Assembly: GCF_030538695.1 (NCBI RefSeq)
Contig: NZ_JAUNTN010000010.1
Coordinates: forward strand, 1 to 64,000
Source of the DNA: Paracoccus sp. (in: a-proteobacteria)
GTDB taxonomy: Bacteria > Pseudomonadota > Alphaproteobacteria > Rhodobacterales > Rhodobacteraceae
DNA: 64,000 nucleotides
Direction: 5' to 3'
The notes under the pieces are model-generated. The model saw only the letters and a program-made list of their open reading frames with translations, did no database searches and was not told the DNA's origin. Positions 30,665-39,928 of this stretch are shown here, piece after piece (the stretch's first letter is position 1; the number at the start of each line of letters is the position of its first letter). A program made the position numbers and the translations under genes.

Positions 30665-32752
30665 ATGAGACAATCTTATTGGGCCATCGCGGCCTGCGCC
30701 GCAGCCGTCGCAGCGGGTGGCGCATCCGCACAGGACACCAGCAACCCGGTTGCCGGACTGACGGACACCACGATCATCGCCAATGCAACCGAGACGAAAA
30801 ACTGGCCCAGCTATGGGCTGGATTATCAGGAGACGCGCTTTTCCAAACTGGACCAGATCAATGCGGACAATGTGGGCGATCTTGGGCTGGCGTGGTCGCT
30901 GAGCCTCGAATCGCGGCGCGGGGTCGAGGCCACACCGCTGATCATGGACGGGGTGATGTATGTGTCATCCTCATGGAGCATCGTCCACGCTATCGACGCC
31001 GTAACCGGGCGCGAGCTGTGGCGCTATGACCCAAAGGTGCCGCATGACTATGCCGCGAAAGGCTGCTGCGATGTCGTGAACCGGGGCGTCGCTGTCTATG
31101 ATGGCAAGGTCTATGTCGGCGCTTTCGACGGATGGCTGCACGCCATTGACGCAGCCACCGGGCAACTGGTCTGGAAGGTCGATACCATCGAGAACCGCGA
31201 CATGAGTTATACCATCACCGGCGCCCCGCGGGTCTATAAGGGCAAGGTGATGATCGGCAATGGCGGCGCGGAAATGGGGGTGCGCGGCTATATCAGCGCC
31301 TATGACGCCGCCAGCGGCGATCAGGTCTGGCGGTTTTATACCGTGCCGGGCGATCCGTCGAAACCCTTTGAAAGCAAAGCGATGCAGGACGCCGCCGCGA
31401 CATGGGACGCGGCCGGGGAATGGTGGAAACTTGGCGGCGGCGGCACCGTCTGGGATTCGATGGCCTATGACCCGGACCTTGACCTGATGTATATCGGCGT
31501 TGGGAACGGCAGCCCGTGGAACGCGGCGTTGCGCAGCCCGGCGGGGGGCGACAACCTGTATCTTGGCTCGGTCGTGGCGCTGCGGCCCGATACTGGCGAA
31601 TATGTCTGCCATTATCAGGAAACCCCGGCAGAAAACTGGGACTACACCTCGACCCAGCACATCATCCTGTCGGATATAGAATGGCAGGGCGAAACCCGCA
31701 AAGTGTTTATGCACGCGCCAAAGAACGGGTTTTTCTTTGTCGTGGACCGCACGAATTGCCAGTTTCTGTCCGCCGAACCCTTCGTCAAGGTGACATGGGC
31801 CAGCGGCTATGACGACAACGGCCGCCCGATCGAGAACCCGCAGGCGCGCTCCCCCGATGGCGCGGTGTGGGAAACCATCCCGTCGGCCTTTGGGGCGCAT
31901 AACTGGCACCCGATGTCCTATAACCCGCAGACCGGACTGGTTTATATCCCCGCGCAAGGGGTTCCCGGTGTGCAGCAACCCGACCCGGACTGGCAACCCA
32001 ACCAGCTTGTGCCAGAGGCCCCGATGTCCGCGAATGGCTGGAACCTTGGCAAGCTCTTGTCCACCGGCGCACCCAAGGCCACGCCCTATGGGCAATTGCT
32101 GGCATGGGATCCGGTGAAACAGGCCCCGGCATGGCGCGTCGATTACGTCTCGCCATGGAACGGTGGCACGCTGACGACGGCGGGCAATCTGGTGTTCCAA
32201 GGCACTGCGGACGGACGCTTCGTCGCGTATGACGCCGCGACCGGCGACATGCTGTGGCAATCCCCGGTCGGCACCGGCGTGGTGGCAGCACCCGCGACAT
32301 GGGAAAAGGACGGGGTGCAATATGTCTCGATCGCGGTCGGCTGGGGCGGCATCTATGGGCTGATGAACCGCGCCACCGAAGTTGCGGGACCGGGCCGGGT
32401 CTATACGTTCCGCCTTGGCGGTGATGCCCCCATGCCGGAACTCAAGATGCGTCCCACCGCACATCTGGTCGAAGGCGTCCCCTATGATCCTGCCGATGTC
32501 GAGGCCGGGGCCAAACTCTATGTCGCCTCTTGCCTGTTCTGCCACGGCGTTCCGGCGGTCGATAATGGCGGAGCATTGCCCAACCTCGGCTATTCCGCCC
32601 ATGACATCATCGCCGCGCTGCCGGAACTGGTGCTGGCTGACACCTTCACCCCGCTGGGGATGCCCAGTTTTCAGGGCAAACTCAGCGAATCCGACCTGCA
32701 CAAGATCGCCGCCTTTATCCAGAACACGGCGGACGCAGTACGCGGAAACTGA
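30665..32752 (+). CDS. PQQ-dependent alcohol dehydrogenase with cytochrome c domain (quinohaemoprotein, type II)
   Basis: Periplasmic oxidation of primary alcohols, passing electrons from PQQ through its own haem c. 695 residues. A signal peptide ends about ASA|Q (22/23). The beta-propeller shows the adjacent Cys134-Cys135 disulfide (AKGCCDVV), the catalytic base Asp326 in NWDYTSTQ and APKNGFFFVVDRTN. The residue two after the catalytic Asp is Thr, not Asp, which argues for calcium rather than lanthanide use. The C-terminal domain has haem motif CLFCH (623-627) and a likely Met ligand at GMPSFQ (about 666). GGGAGGG precedes the ATG. No PQQ synthesis genes are in the window. Confidence 0.93.
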   Translation: MRQSYWAIAACAAAVAAGGASAQDTSNPVAGLTDTTIIANATETKNWPSYGLDYQETRFSKLDQINADNVGDLGLAWSLSLESRRGVEATPLIMDGVMYVSSSWSIVHAIDAVTGRELWRYDPKVPHDYAAKGCCDVVNRGVAVYDGKVYVGAFDGWLHAIDAATGQLVWKVDTIENRDMSYTITGAPRVYKGKVMIGNGGAEMGVRGYISAYDAASGDQVWRFYTVPGDPSKPFESKAMQDAAATWDAAGEWWKLGGGGTVWDSMAYDPDLDLMYIGVGNGSPWNAALRSPAGGDNLYLGSVVALRPDTGEYVCHYQETPAENWDYTSTQHIILSDIEWQGETRKVFMHAPKNGFFFVVDRTNCQFLSAEPFVKVTWASGYDDNGRPIENPQARSPDGAVWETIPSAFGAHNWHPMSYNPQTGLVYIPAQGVPGVQQPDPDWQPNQLVPEAPMSANGWNLGKLLSTGAPKATPYGQLLAWDPVKQAPAWRVDYVSPWNGGTLTTAGNLVFQGTADGRFVAYDAATGDMLWQSPVGTGVVAAPATWEKDGVQYVSIAVGWGGIYGLMNRATEVAGPGRVYTFRLGGDAPMPELKMRPTAHLVEGVPYDPADVEAGAKLYVASCLFCHGVPAVDNGGALPNLGYSAHDIIAALPELVLADTFTPLGMPSFQGKLSESDLHKIAAFIQNTADAVRGN

Positions 32753-32813
32753 ACGAATCGCCCTGCCCGATCCCTTCGGGCGGGGCATTTACCCCCTCAC
32801 GGAACAAGCCCAT

Positions 32814-33452
32814 ATGTCCGATTTTGACCGATCCCCCGATGGTCTGGCCTTTTCCAAAGCCGTGCAGCAGATGCAAACCCGGCTCGGCTCCCGCCGGCTC
32901 TACGAGACCATGCAATGGCCGGTCGATATTCCAAGGGAACTGGCGGCGTTCCTGACCCTGCAACGCAGCGTGTTTCTGGCCAGCGCCAGCGCCGATGGGC
33001 AGCCCTATATGCAGCATCGGGGCGGGCCGCCGGGATTTCTGCACCTGCTGGACAGCCGCACCATCGCCATGGCCGATCTGCGCGGGAACCGACAATATAT
33101 CACGCTGGGAAACCTGTCCGAAAACAACCGCGTGTTGCTGTTTGCGATGGATTACACCAACCGGCAGCGGGTCAAAATCTGGGGGCAGGCCGAGGTGATC
33201 GAGGACGACCCGGCACTGATCGAGCGCCTGACACCGCCCGGCTTACGCGCCGACCGGGCGCTGCTGATCCATGTCAGCGCATGGGATCAGAATTGCCCTC
33301 AGCATATCCCGCAACGCTATGAGGCCGATGCACTGGCCGAGCAACTTGCCCGCAAGGACGCCCGCATCGCCGCGCTGGAGCAGGAAATTGCCACCCTCAG
33401 CCAGCAGCTTGCGACGCGCGAGATCTGCGGCGATGATCTTTGGCCCCAGTAA
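32814..33452 (+). CDS. Pyridoxamine 5'-phosphate oxidase-like flavin protein
   Basis: 212 residues. The split-barrel flavin-binding fold is seen from FLTLQRSVFLASASADGQPYMQHRGG through DLRGNRQYITLGNLSENNRVLLFAMDYTNRQRVKIWGQAEVIED. The last 45 residues form a helix with heptad pattern (ALAEQLARKDARIAALEQEIA). These stand-alone proteins are of unknown role; members bind FMN, haem or F420. It follows the alcohol dehydrogenase by 61 bases and may share its transcript. Confidence 0.85.
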   Translation: MSDFDRSPDGLAFSKAVQQMQTRLGSRRLYETMQWPVDIPRELAAFLTLQRSVFLASASADGQPYMQHRGGPPGFLHLLDSRTIAMADLRGNRQYITLGNLSENNRVLLFAMDYTNRQRVKIWGQAEVIEDDPALIERLTPPGLRADRALLIHVSAWDQNCPQHIPQRYEADALAEQLARKDARIAALEQEIATLSQQLATREICGDDLWPQ

Positions 33453-33461
33453 CGTGGCGGA

Positions 33462-33821
33462 TCAGCCAAACACCTTTTTCGCGGCACTGATGGCGTTCAT
33501 CGCAGCCGGAACGCCCGCATAAACCGAGACTTGCAGGATGATTTCGACGATTTCCGCCCGCGTCACGCCGCAATTTAGCGCGGCACGAATGTGGAACTCC
33601 AGTTGTGCAGGGGCGGTGGCCATCGCGGCCAACATAGCAACGGTCAGCATCTCGCGGCTGCGCAGGTCGATACCGGGGCGCGACAGAATGTCGGCAAAGG
33701 CGTGACCAAGGATCAGCTCGGTCGTGCCGAGCGCGAATCCTTCCAGATTGGCCTGCACCCGCGAGGCCGCACCGGGCTCCAACCGCTCCAGAACCGCCAG
33801 CGCATCGGAAAGGCGGCTCAT
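33462..33821 (-). CDS. Carboxymuconolactone decarboxylase-like protein
   Basis: 119 residues, all-helical AhpD/CMD fold. The conserved central helix SREMLTVAMLAAMATAPAQLEFHIRAALNCGVTRAEIVEII is clear. The AhpD CxxC pair is absent (only one Cys, in LNCG), so it resembles PcaC-type or uncharacterised members more than a peroxidase partner. No pca genes lie nearby. Its ATG overlaps the stop of the aldo/keto reductase gene by 4 bases. Confidence 0.88.
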   Translation of the reverse strand: MSRLSDALAVLERLEPGAASRVQANLEGFALGTTELILGHAFADILSRPGIDLRSREMLTVAMLAAMATAPAQLEFHIRAALNCGVTRAEIVEIILQVSVYAGVPAAMNAISAAKKVFG

Positions 33822-34789
33822 GCGTCAACGCCCTTCATGCCCTCGTCGCTATAACGCGCCCCCACCACCGGCAGCGCGGCAAGACTGCGGTCGATCCCGG
33901 CCAGATCATCCGGCGTCAGCGCCAGATCCACCGCCGCCGCATTGTCACGCAGGTATTCAACGCGCACCGTGCCGGGGATCGGCACCACATCACCGCCCTG
34001 CGCCAGCAGCCAGGCCAGCGAAAGCTGCGCCGGCGTGCAGCCCTTGCGCGCTGCGATCGCCGCGATTTCATCCGCGATACGACGGTTCACCGCCAGCGCC
34101 TCGGGCTGGAAACGCGGCAGGCTGGTGCGGAAATCACCCTCGACGAAGCCCTGCATCCGCCCGGTCAGAAACCCGCGCCCCAGCGGCGCATAGGCGACAA
34201 AACCCACGCCTAGGTCTCGGCAAGCGGGCAGCACTTCGGCCTCGGCCCCACGCGCCCACAGCGAATATTCGCTTTGCACCGCCGTCACCGGATGCACCGC
34301 ATGGGCGCGGCGCAGGGTCGCGGCGCTGACCTCGCACAGACCGATACGAGCGATCTTGCCCGCCTCCACCAACCGCGCCAGACCGGCCATCGTCTCCTCG
34401 ATCCGGTCGCTGTCAACGCGGTGAACGTAATACAGGTCGATCCGTTCCAGCCCCAGCCGCCGCAAAGATCCCTCGACCGACCGGCGGGCATAATCGGGGC
34501 TGTTGTCGATGCTGCGCCGGTATTCGCCCGGCGCACGGATAATCCCGAACTTGGTCGTAACCTGCATCGGCGCCGAGATTTCGCGCAGGAAACGACCAAT
34601 CAGGTCTTCGTTATGCTGCGGACCATACATGTCTGCGGTGTCAAGAAGCGTGATCCCCAGATCCGCCGCCTTGTGCAGCACGCGCAGGGAACGGGCGTCG
34701 TCGCACGGGCCATAAAACTCACTCATCCCCATACAGCCAAGGCCGATGGCAGAGGTCTGAAAATCAGCGGTCAGATTACGGCGTTGCAT
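33818..34789 (-). CDS. Aldo/keto reductase
   Basis: 323 residues, (alpha/beta)8 NADPH-dependent reductase. The catalytic tetrad is visible: Asp and Tyr in LLDTADMYGPQHNEDLIG, Lys in VTTKFG and His in DLYYVHRVD. VPIPGTVRVEYLRDN near the end is the NADPH site. Start at MQRRNLTADF; upstream in-frame ATGs would run into the regulator gap. It is coupled to the CMD-like gene and divergent from a LysR regulator, which probably controls both. Confidence 0.92.
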   Translation of the reverse strand: MQRRNLTADFQTSAIGLGCMGMSEFYGPCDDARSLRVLHKAADLGITLLDTADMYGPQHNEDLIGRFLREISAPMQVTTKFGIIRAPGEYRRSIDNSPDYARRSVEGSLRRLGLERIDLYYVHRVDSDRIEETMAGLARLVEAGKIARIGLCEVSAATLRRAHAVHPVTAVQSEYSLWARGAEAEVLPACRDLGVGFVAYAPLGRGFLTGRMQGFVEGDFRTSLPRFQPEALAVNRRIADEIAAIAARKGCTPAQLSLAWLLAQGGDVVPIPGTVRVEYLRDNAAAVDLALTPDDLAGIDRSLAALPVVGARYSDEGMKGVDA

Positions 34790-34805
34790 GGCGCACCTTT
34801 TCATT

Positions 34806-34821
34806 GTCGGAGTGATCCGAC
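34806..34821. promoter_or_regulatory. Operator-like palindrome between akr and lysR genes
   Basis: GTCGGA-GTGA-TCCGAC is a perfect inverted repeat in the 75-base gap between the divergent starts. LysR-type regulators bind dyad sites in exactly such gaps. Called from symmetry and position only. Confidence 0.45.
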
Positions 34822-34864
34822 TGTGGCATTTCCGAAAAGCACGCAAAAGCGCCGGGGATGGTAA

Positions 34865-35746
34865 ATGGATTTCCAAAATCGGAAAGATGCACCCTATGTC
34901 TGGGATGATATTCGCTGCTTTCTGGCCATCGCCCGGACCGGCTCGCTCAGCGGTACAGCGGCGCGTCTGGGGGTGGGGCTGGCGACCGTTTCGCGCCGTA
35001 TCGCACGGTTCGAAGCCGCGATGGGCCAGCCGTTATTCATCCGCCAACAATCGGGCTATGCGCTGACCGAGGACGGGGCCGCCCTGATCGAGCGTGCCGA
35101 AACGATCGAGGCAGCCGCGCTGACACTGGGCAGGATGCAGGCCGAGGTTGCGGGCCGGGTGCGGCTGGCCACGGCGGAAAATCTGGCCACCGCGCTGATC
35201 CTGCCCGAATTGGCACGCCTGCGGGCCGCACATCCACAACTGACGGTCGAGGTGCTGACCGACTTCACCAGCGTGAACCTGCACCGCCGCGAGGCGGACA
35301 TCGCCCTGCGCATGGTGCGGCCTGATCGCGGCAATGTCTCGGTTCAGCGGCTGGGGGTGATGGGGTTCGGACTGTATGCAGCGGCGGATTACCCGAACAC
35401 CACCCCCGAACACCGCGGCTTTATCGCATGGTCGGACGCACAAGCCCATCTGCCCGCCGCCAGATGGGTGGAACGCGCCCTTGCCGGTGCCGCGCCTGCG
35501 GTGGTGACGACCTCACTGGCCGCTCAATTGGCGGCTTGCGCGGCGGGGCTGGGGCTTGCCGTGCTGCCGCATTTTCTGGCCCGCCCGCGCGGACTGATCT
35601 GCGCCGAACCCACGCCCGAACTGGATCAACCCATCTGGCTGGTCACGCAATCCGACCTTGCCACATCACGGCGCGTTCAGGCCGTGGCGGATTTCCTGCG
35701 CGATCTGGTCATGCAGAACCGGCAGGCGCTGGCGCATGGGATATAA
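34865..35746 (+). CDS. LysR-family transcriptional regulator
   Basis: 293 residues. The N-terminal winged helix-turn-helix reads DIRCFLAIARTGSLSGTAARLGVGLATVSRRIARFE, slightly offset by a 12-residue extension. The effector domain begins about residue 100 (RVRLATAENLATALILPELARLRAAHPQL) and has the usual ADIALRMVRP segment. Divergent from the aldo/keto reductase-CMD pair, the likely target. Confidence 0.93.
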   Translation: MDFQNRKDAPYVWDDIRCFLAIARTGSLSGTAARLGVGLATVSRRIARFEAAMGQPLFIRQQSGYALTEDGAALIERAETIEAAALTLGRMQAEVAGRVRLATAENLATALILPELARLRAAHPQLTVEVLTDFTSVNLHRREADIALRMVRPDRGNVSVQRLGVMGFGLYAAADYPNTTPEHRGFIAWSDAQAHLPAARWVERALAGAAPAVVTTSLAAQLAACAAGLGLAVLPHFLARPRGLICAEPTPELDQPIWLVTQSDLATSRRVQAVADFLRDLVMQNRQALAHGI

Positions 35747-35772
35747 ACCCGCCCAAGCTGCCGCCTCGGCAT

Positions 35773-35848
35773 GGATATTTACAGACAAAAGATGCCTCTC
35801 TTTTGTCCCTAAATATCCCCGCCGGAGGCAAGGGGGCGCAGCCCCCTT
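35773..35848. repeat. Dispersed intergenic element, copy 3, complete inverted form (lysR/pheT)
   Basis: Two 20-base arms, GGATATTTACAGACAAAAGA (35773-35792) and its near-complement at 35799-35818 (TCTTTTGTCC then CTAAATATCC), match at 18 of 20 positions around a 6-base loop. A second hairpin AAGGGGGC-GCA-GCCCCCTT (35830-35848) abuts the pheT stop. It lies between convergent lysR and pheT and probably ends both transcripts. Confidence 0.8.
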
Positions 35849-38235
35849 TATCCCCGCAGCGTGCCCCCGGTCGCTTTCGTGACCTTTTCCACGATCTTCG
35901 CCGCGACCGCCTCGATGTCCTTGTCGGTCAGTGTCTTGTCGCGCGGTTGCAGGCGGGCGGTGATGGCGATGGATTTCCGGCCATCCTCCAGCCCGGTGAA
36001 CTGGTCGAACACCGTCACCCGCTCGATCAGGGCCTTGTCGGCCCCCTGCGCGGCGTTGACGATGGTCAGCGCCTCGACATCCGCATCGACGACAAAGGCG
36101 AAATCGCGTTCCACCGCTTGCAGATCGGACAGCACCAGCGCCGGACGCGCCGGGGTTTTCACCTTGGGCAGCGGCACATTGGCGATATGGATGGTGAAAC
36201 CCACGGCCGGGCCTTTCACATCCAGATCGCGCAGCACGCGCGGGTGGACCTCACCAAAGGTCGCCAGCCGTTTCGGGCCAAGCTGCACATTCCCCGACCG
36301 GCCCGGATGCCACCAGCCATCCAGCTTGCGGTCGATCTGCGCCCGCGCGGGCGCACCGATGGTTTGCAGGATCGCCTCGGCATCGGCCTTTGCGGCATAG
36401 AGATCCACCGGACGGCGGCTGCCGAACGGGTCACGCGCGGCGCTGTGGCCGACCAGCAGGCCGGTCAGGCGCAGCTCCTGCTCGCCCGGCTCGCCGCCCG
36501 AGAACACCGGGCCACATTCGAACAGCGCCAGATCGGCAAAGCCGCGCGCCTGATTGCGCGCCGCCGCTGCCAGCAGGCCCGGCAGCAGGTCGGGGCGCAG
36601 ATGGGTCATCTCGCTGCTGATCGGATTTTCCACCCGCGTCACATCCGAGCCACCGCCGAACAGCGTGGCCGCCTCATGGTCGATGAAGCTGTAGGTCACA
36701 CATTCGTTGTAACCCAAAGCCGCCGCCATCCGCCGCGCCGCCTTTTCGCGGCTCTGCAAGGGCGTCAGCACCGGCTGCGGCACACCCGCACGGGGGCGCG
36801 GCAAGGGCTGGCCTTGCAGCCCCGACAGGCTGGCGATACGGGCGATTTCCTCGATCAGATCGGCCTCGCCCTGCACGTCAGGCCGCCAGCCCGGCACATG
36901 GGCCATGTCGCCTTCCAGCCGGAAACCAAGCGATTCCAGCGTTTTGCGCTGAACATCCGGGGCAATTTGCATCCCCACCAACGATTGCACGCGGTCGGTG
37001 TCCAGCCAGTAAGCGCGGGCCATATCAGGCAGCGCCCCCGCCGTCACCACCTCGGACGCCTCGCCACCGCAGAGGTCAAGCACCATCTGCGTGGCCAGAT
37101 CCAGCCCCTCCAGCGTGAAGGTAGGGTCAATGCCGCGTTCGAACCGATACCGCGCGTCGGAATTGATCTTCAACGCCCGCCCGGTCGCCGCCGTGCTGAT
37201 CGGGTCGAAATAGGCGGCCTCGATGAACACCTCGGTGGTGTCGTCCTGCGAGCCCGAACGCGCCCCGCCCATCACACCCGCGATGCTTTCCGGGCCCTGG
37301 TCGTCGCAGATCACTACCGCGCCTTCGGGCAGGCTATAGGTCTTGTCATCCAGCGTGACGATCTGTTCGCCCGACACCGCCCCGCGCAGATGCAGATTGC
37401 CGTGAACGCGGGCCAGATCGAACACATGCAGCGGGCGGTTCAGATCATAGGTGAAGAAATTGGTGATATCCACCAAGGCGTTGATCGGCCGCAGCCCGAT
37501 CGCCCGCAGCCGTTTTTGCAGCCATTCGGGCGAGGGACCGTTCTTGACACCACGCACCGCGCGACCGCTGAAAAACGGCGCTTTGGCAGCGATTTCCGGC
37601 GCGATGGTGACGCTGATGGGCGAGGGGAGGCTGCCCGTGACCTGCGCCTTGCGCAGCGGTTTCAGCGTGCCAAGCCCCCGCGCCGCCAGATCCCGCGCCA
37701 CGCCGCGCACACCAAGCGCATCGGGCCGGTTCGGGGTGATGGCAATGTCAATCACCGGGTCGATCTTCTCGGGCGCATGTTCGGCCAGCCAGTCCGTGAA
37801 CCGCTGCCCGACCTGCCCCGAGGGCAGTTCGATGATGCCGTCATGTTCCTCGGACAGCTCCAGCTCGCGTTCCGAGGCCATCATGCCGTGGCTTTCAATA
37901 CCCCGGATTTTGCCCACCGAAAGCGTGGTGTCGATCCCCGGCACATAATCGCCCGGCTTGGCCAACACGCCGATCAGCCCGGCCCGCGCATTGGGTGCAC
38001 CGCAAACGATCTGCTTCTCGCCCTCGTCGGTTTCGACGCGCAGCACCCGCAGCCGGTCCGCATCCGGGTGCTGTTCCGCATGGGCGATGCGAGCGATGGT
38101 GAAGCCCGCCAGCTTCGCGGCGGGGTCGATGATCTCCTCGACCTCAAGGCCGAGATCGGTGAGGGCTTCCCCGATTTCCGAGACGGTTGCCGTGGTGTCG
38201 AGATGCTCTTTGAGCCAGGAGAGGGTGAATTTCAT
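35848..38235 (-). CDS. pheT: Phenylalanine-tRNA ligase beta subunit
   Basis: 795 residues, standard for the bacterial beta subunit. The N-terminal tRNA-binding OB domain (GFTIARIAHAEQHPDADRLRVLRVET, GAPNARAGLIGVLAKPGDYVPG), the B3/B4 editing region, the B5 domain and the C-terminal ferredoxin-fold anticodon-binding domain (LPLVKTPARPALVLSDLQAVERDFAFVVD area, ending in the TDKDIEAVAAKIVEKVTKATGG segment) are in order. It should directly follow pheS but is separated by a membrane-protein gene whose stop overlaps its ATG by 4 bases. Confidence 0.96.
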   Translation of the reverse strand: MKFTLSWLKEHLDTTATVSEIGEALTDLGLEVEEIIDPAAKLAGFTIARIAHAEQHPDADRLRVLRVETDEGEKQIVCGAPNARAGLIGVLAKPGDYVPGIDTTLSVGKIRGIESHGMMASERELELSEEHDGIIELPSGQVGQRFTDWLAEHAPEKIDPVIDIAITPNRPDALGVRGVARDLAARGLGTLKPLRKAQVTGSLPSPISVTIAPEIAAKAPFFSGRAVRGVKNGPSPEWLQKRLRAIGLRPINALVDITNFFTYDLNRPLHVFDLARVHGNLHLRGAVSGEQIVTLDDKTYSLPEGAVVICDDQGPESIAGVMGGARSGSQDDTTEVFIEAAYFDPISTAATGRALKINSDARYRFERGIDPTFTLEGLDLATQMVLDLCGGEASEVVTAGALPDMARAYWLDTDRVQSLVGMQIAPDVQRKTLESLGFRLEGDMAHVPGWRPDVQGEADLIEEIARIASLSGLQGQPLPRPRAGVPQPVLTPLQSREKAARRMAAALGYNECVTYSFIDHEAATLFGGGSDVTRVENPISSEMTHLRPDLLPGLLAAAARNQARGFADLALFECGPVFSGGEPGEQELRLTGLLVGHSAARDPFGSRRPVDLYAAKADAEAILQTIGAPARAQIDRKLDGWWHPGRSGNVQLGPKRLATFGEVHPRVLRDLDVKGPAVGFTIHIANVPLPKVKTPARPALVLSDLQAVERDFAFVVDADVEALTIVNAAQGADKALIERVTVFDQFTGLEDGRKSIAITARLQPRDKTLTDKDIEAVAAKIVEKVTKATGGTLRG

Positions 38236-38849
38236 AGGAATATTCCCGCCATTACGCCGATTATCAAAGATGCCGCGCCAAATACCCAGAAAATCGTCTT
38301 TGAAGAAAGACCCACCAGCCCCAGACAGATAAAGAAAGTGGCGATTACCACCTTTGCTAGGTTATTTCCAAGCCACAACGCAAGTTTGGCCACGATGTCC
38401 GGCGGCAAAACCTTAAGGATCAAAACCGGTGCCAGCGCCACGACGAAGCTAAGCACACAACTTCCAACAACCGCCATGACATAGGGATCGTCGTTTGGTG
38501 GCGGCAAAACCTTGGACCATACCTTGCCGCTTCGGTCAACGCCCGAGAAGTAATGGACCATTTTCCCGAGCAGCAGCCATCCGAACAGGATTCCAACCGC
38601 AATCGCCAACTTGAAAACTGGATCCCATAAAAATGTGACCCACAATTCACTGAAACTGCAAGGCATAGGCCCGTTATTCAGAATTTTGCAAGTCGGCGTT
38701 ACGGTCAGCAACCACGCATGCAGGGTCGGGAAAAAGAATAATGCAGCGAGGATCAAAGAGAAATAAACAAGAATCCTGTCAACCGCAGCATTAGCCGTGC
38801 GAGCCGGAAGGTCGCAAGCTTCCAGTTCGGGGCGCTGGGCTGTTGTCAC
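38232..38849 (-). CDS. Unknown membrane protein inserted between pheS and pheT
   Basis: 205 residues with about five hydrophobic segments ([98 protein letters not shown]) and a hydrophilic loop with PPPNDDPYV. It starts with GTG that overlaps the pheS stop (GTGA) and ends in an ATGA overlap with pheT, so it is translated between the two synthetase subunits. Three 60-base lines counted by hand give 43, 50 and 45% GC against about 67% in adjoining pheT, a sign of later acquisition. I recognise no family. Confidence 0.75.
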   Translation of the reverse strand: MTTAQRPELEACDLPARTANAAVDRILVYFSLILAALFFFPTLHAWLLTVTPTCKILNNGPMPCSFSELWVTFLWDPVFKLAIAVGILFGWLLLGKMVHYFSGVDRSGKVWSKVLPPPNDDPYVMAVVGSCVLSFVVALAPVLILKVLPPDIVAKLALWLGNNLAKVVIATFFICLGLVGLSSKTIFWVFGAASLIIGVMAGIFL

Positions 38850-39928
38850 CGCGACAGTCCCCCCGCCACGCTCGGCACATCCCCCGCCGCAAATCCATAA
38901 TGCCGCAGCCAGCGCAAATCGCTCTCAAAGAACGCCCGCAAATCCGGTATTCCGTATTTCAGCATCGCAATCCGGTCTATGCCCATGCCAAAGGCAAAGC
39001 CCTGATATTCTGCCGGATCGACGCCAGCCGCCGCCAGCACCTTGGGGTGGACCATGCCGGAGCCGAGGATTTCCAGCCAGGAATCCCCCTCGCCGATGGT
39101 CAGCTTGCCGCCTTCCCAACTGCACCGAATATCGACCTCGGCCGATGGCTCGGTAAAGGGGAAATGGCTGGCGCGGAAGCGCAGCTCGACCTCCTCGACC
39201 TCGAAGAATGCGCGGCAGAACTCCTCCAGCGTCCATTTCAGGTTGGCCATGGAAATATCGCGGCCAATCGCCAGCCCCTCGACCTGATGGAACATCGGGG
39301 TGTGGGTCTGGTCCATGTCCATGCGATAGACGCGGCCCGGCGCGATCACGCGGATCGGCGCGCCCTGTTCCTGCATGGCGCGGATCTGCACCGGGCTGGT
39401 GTGGGTGCGCAGCACATGCGGCGGGCGCGGATCGTCCGCCGCGCGATGCATAAAGAAGGTGTCGTGTTCCTGTCGGGCGGGGTGTTCGGGCGGGATGTTC
39501 AGCGCGTCGAAATTGAACCAGTCGGATTCGACCTGCGGCCCTTCGGCCACGGCGAAACCCATATCGGCAAAAATCGTCGTGACCTCATCCATGACCTGAC
39601 TGACCGGATGGATCGTCCCCGCCGGGCGCGGGCGGCCGGGCAGGGTCACGTCCAGCCACTCGCCCGCCAGACGGGCATCCAGCGCGGCATCCTCCAGCGC
39701 GGCCTTGCGGGCGCGCAGCGCAGCGTCCAACTCGTCACGCAGGCGGTTCAGGGCGGCGCCGGTGGTCTGGCGCTCCTCGGGGGTCATCTGGCCCAGTTCG
39801 CGCATCTTCAGGCTGATCTCGCCCTTTTTGCCAAGCGCGGCAAGGCGCACCTCCTCAAGACCCGCGGGGTCGGCGGCGGCGGCGATACGGTCCAGCCATT
39901 GCTGGCGCAGAGGGGCAAGGTCGGTCAT
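38846..39928 (-). CDS. pheS: Phenylalanine-tRNA ligase alpha subunit
   Basis: Charges tRNA-Phe together with PheT. 360 residues from the chosen ATG. The N-terminal coiled arm ([23 protein letters not shown]) precedes the class II catalytic core: motif 2 region [12 protein letters not shown] with [20 protein letters not shown] and motif 3 [18 protein letters not shown]. Two ATGs lie 6 bases apart; AGGGA is 1 base from the outer (39934) and 7 from the inner (39928), so the inner is preferred. Confidence 0.96.
   Translation of the reverse strand: MTDLAPLRQQWLDRIAAAADPAGLEEVRLAALGKKGEISLKMRELGQMTPEERQTTGAALNRLRDELDAALRARKAALEDAALDARLAGEWLDVTLPGRPRPAGTIHPVSQVMDEVTTIFADMGFAVAEGPQVESDWFNFDALNIPPEHPARQEHDTFFMHRAADDPRPPHVLRTHTSPVQIRAMQEQGAPIRVIAPGRVYRMDMDQTHTPMFHQVEGLAIGRDISMANLKWTLEEFCRAFFEVEEVELRFRASHFPFTEPSAEVDIRCSWEGGKLTIGEGDSWLEILGSGMVHPKVLAAAGVDPAEYQGFAFGMGIDRIAMLKYGIPDLRAFFESDLRWLRHYGFAAGDVPSVAGGLSR

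Noticed and set aside
30665..32752. Possible lanthanide-dependent (XoxF/ExaF-type) alcohol dehydrogenase
   Set aside because: The position two residues after the catalytic Asp is Thr, not the Asp that marks lanthanide enzymes, and the fused haem domain fits type II calcium enzymes.
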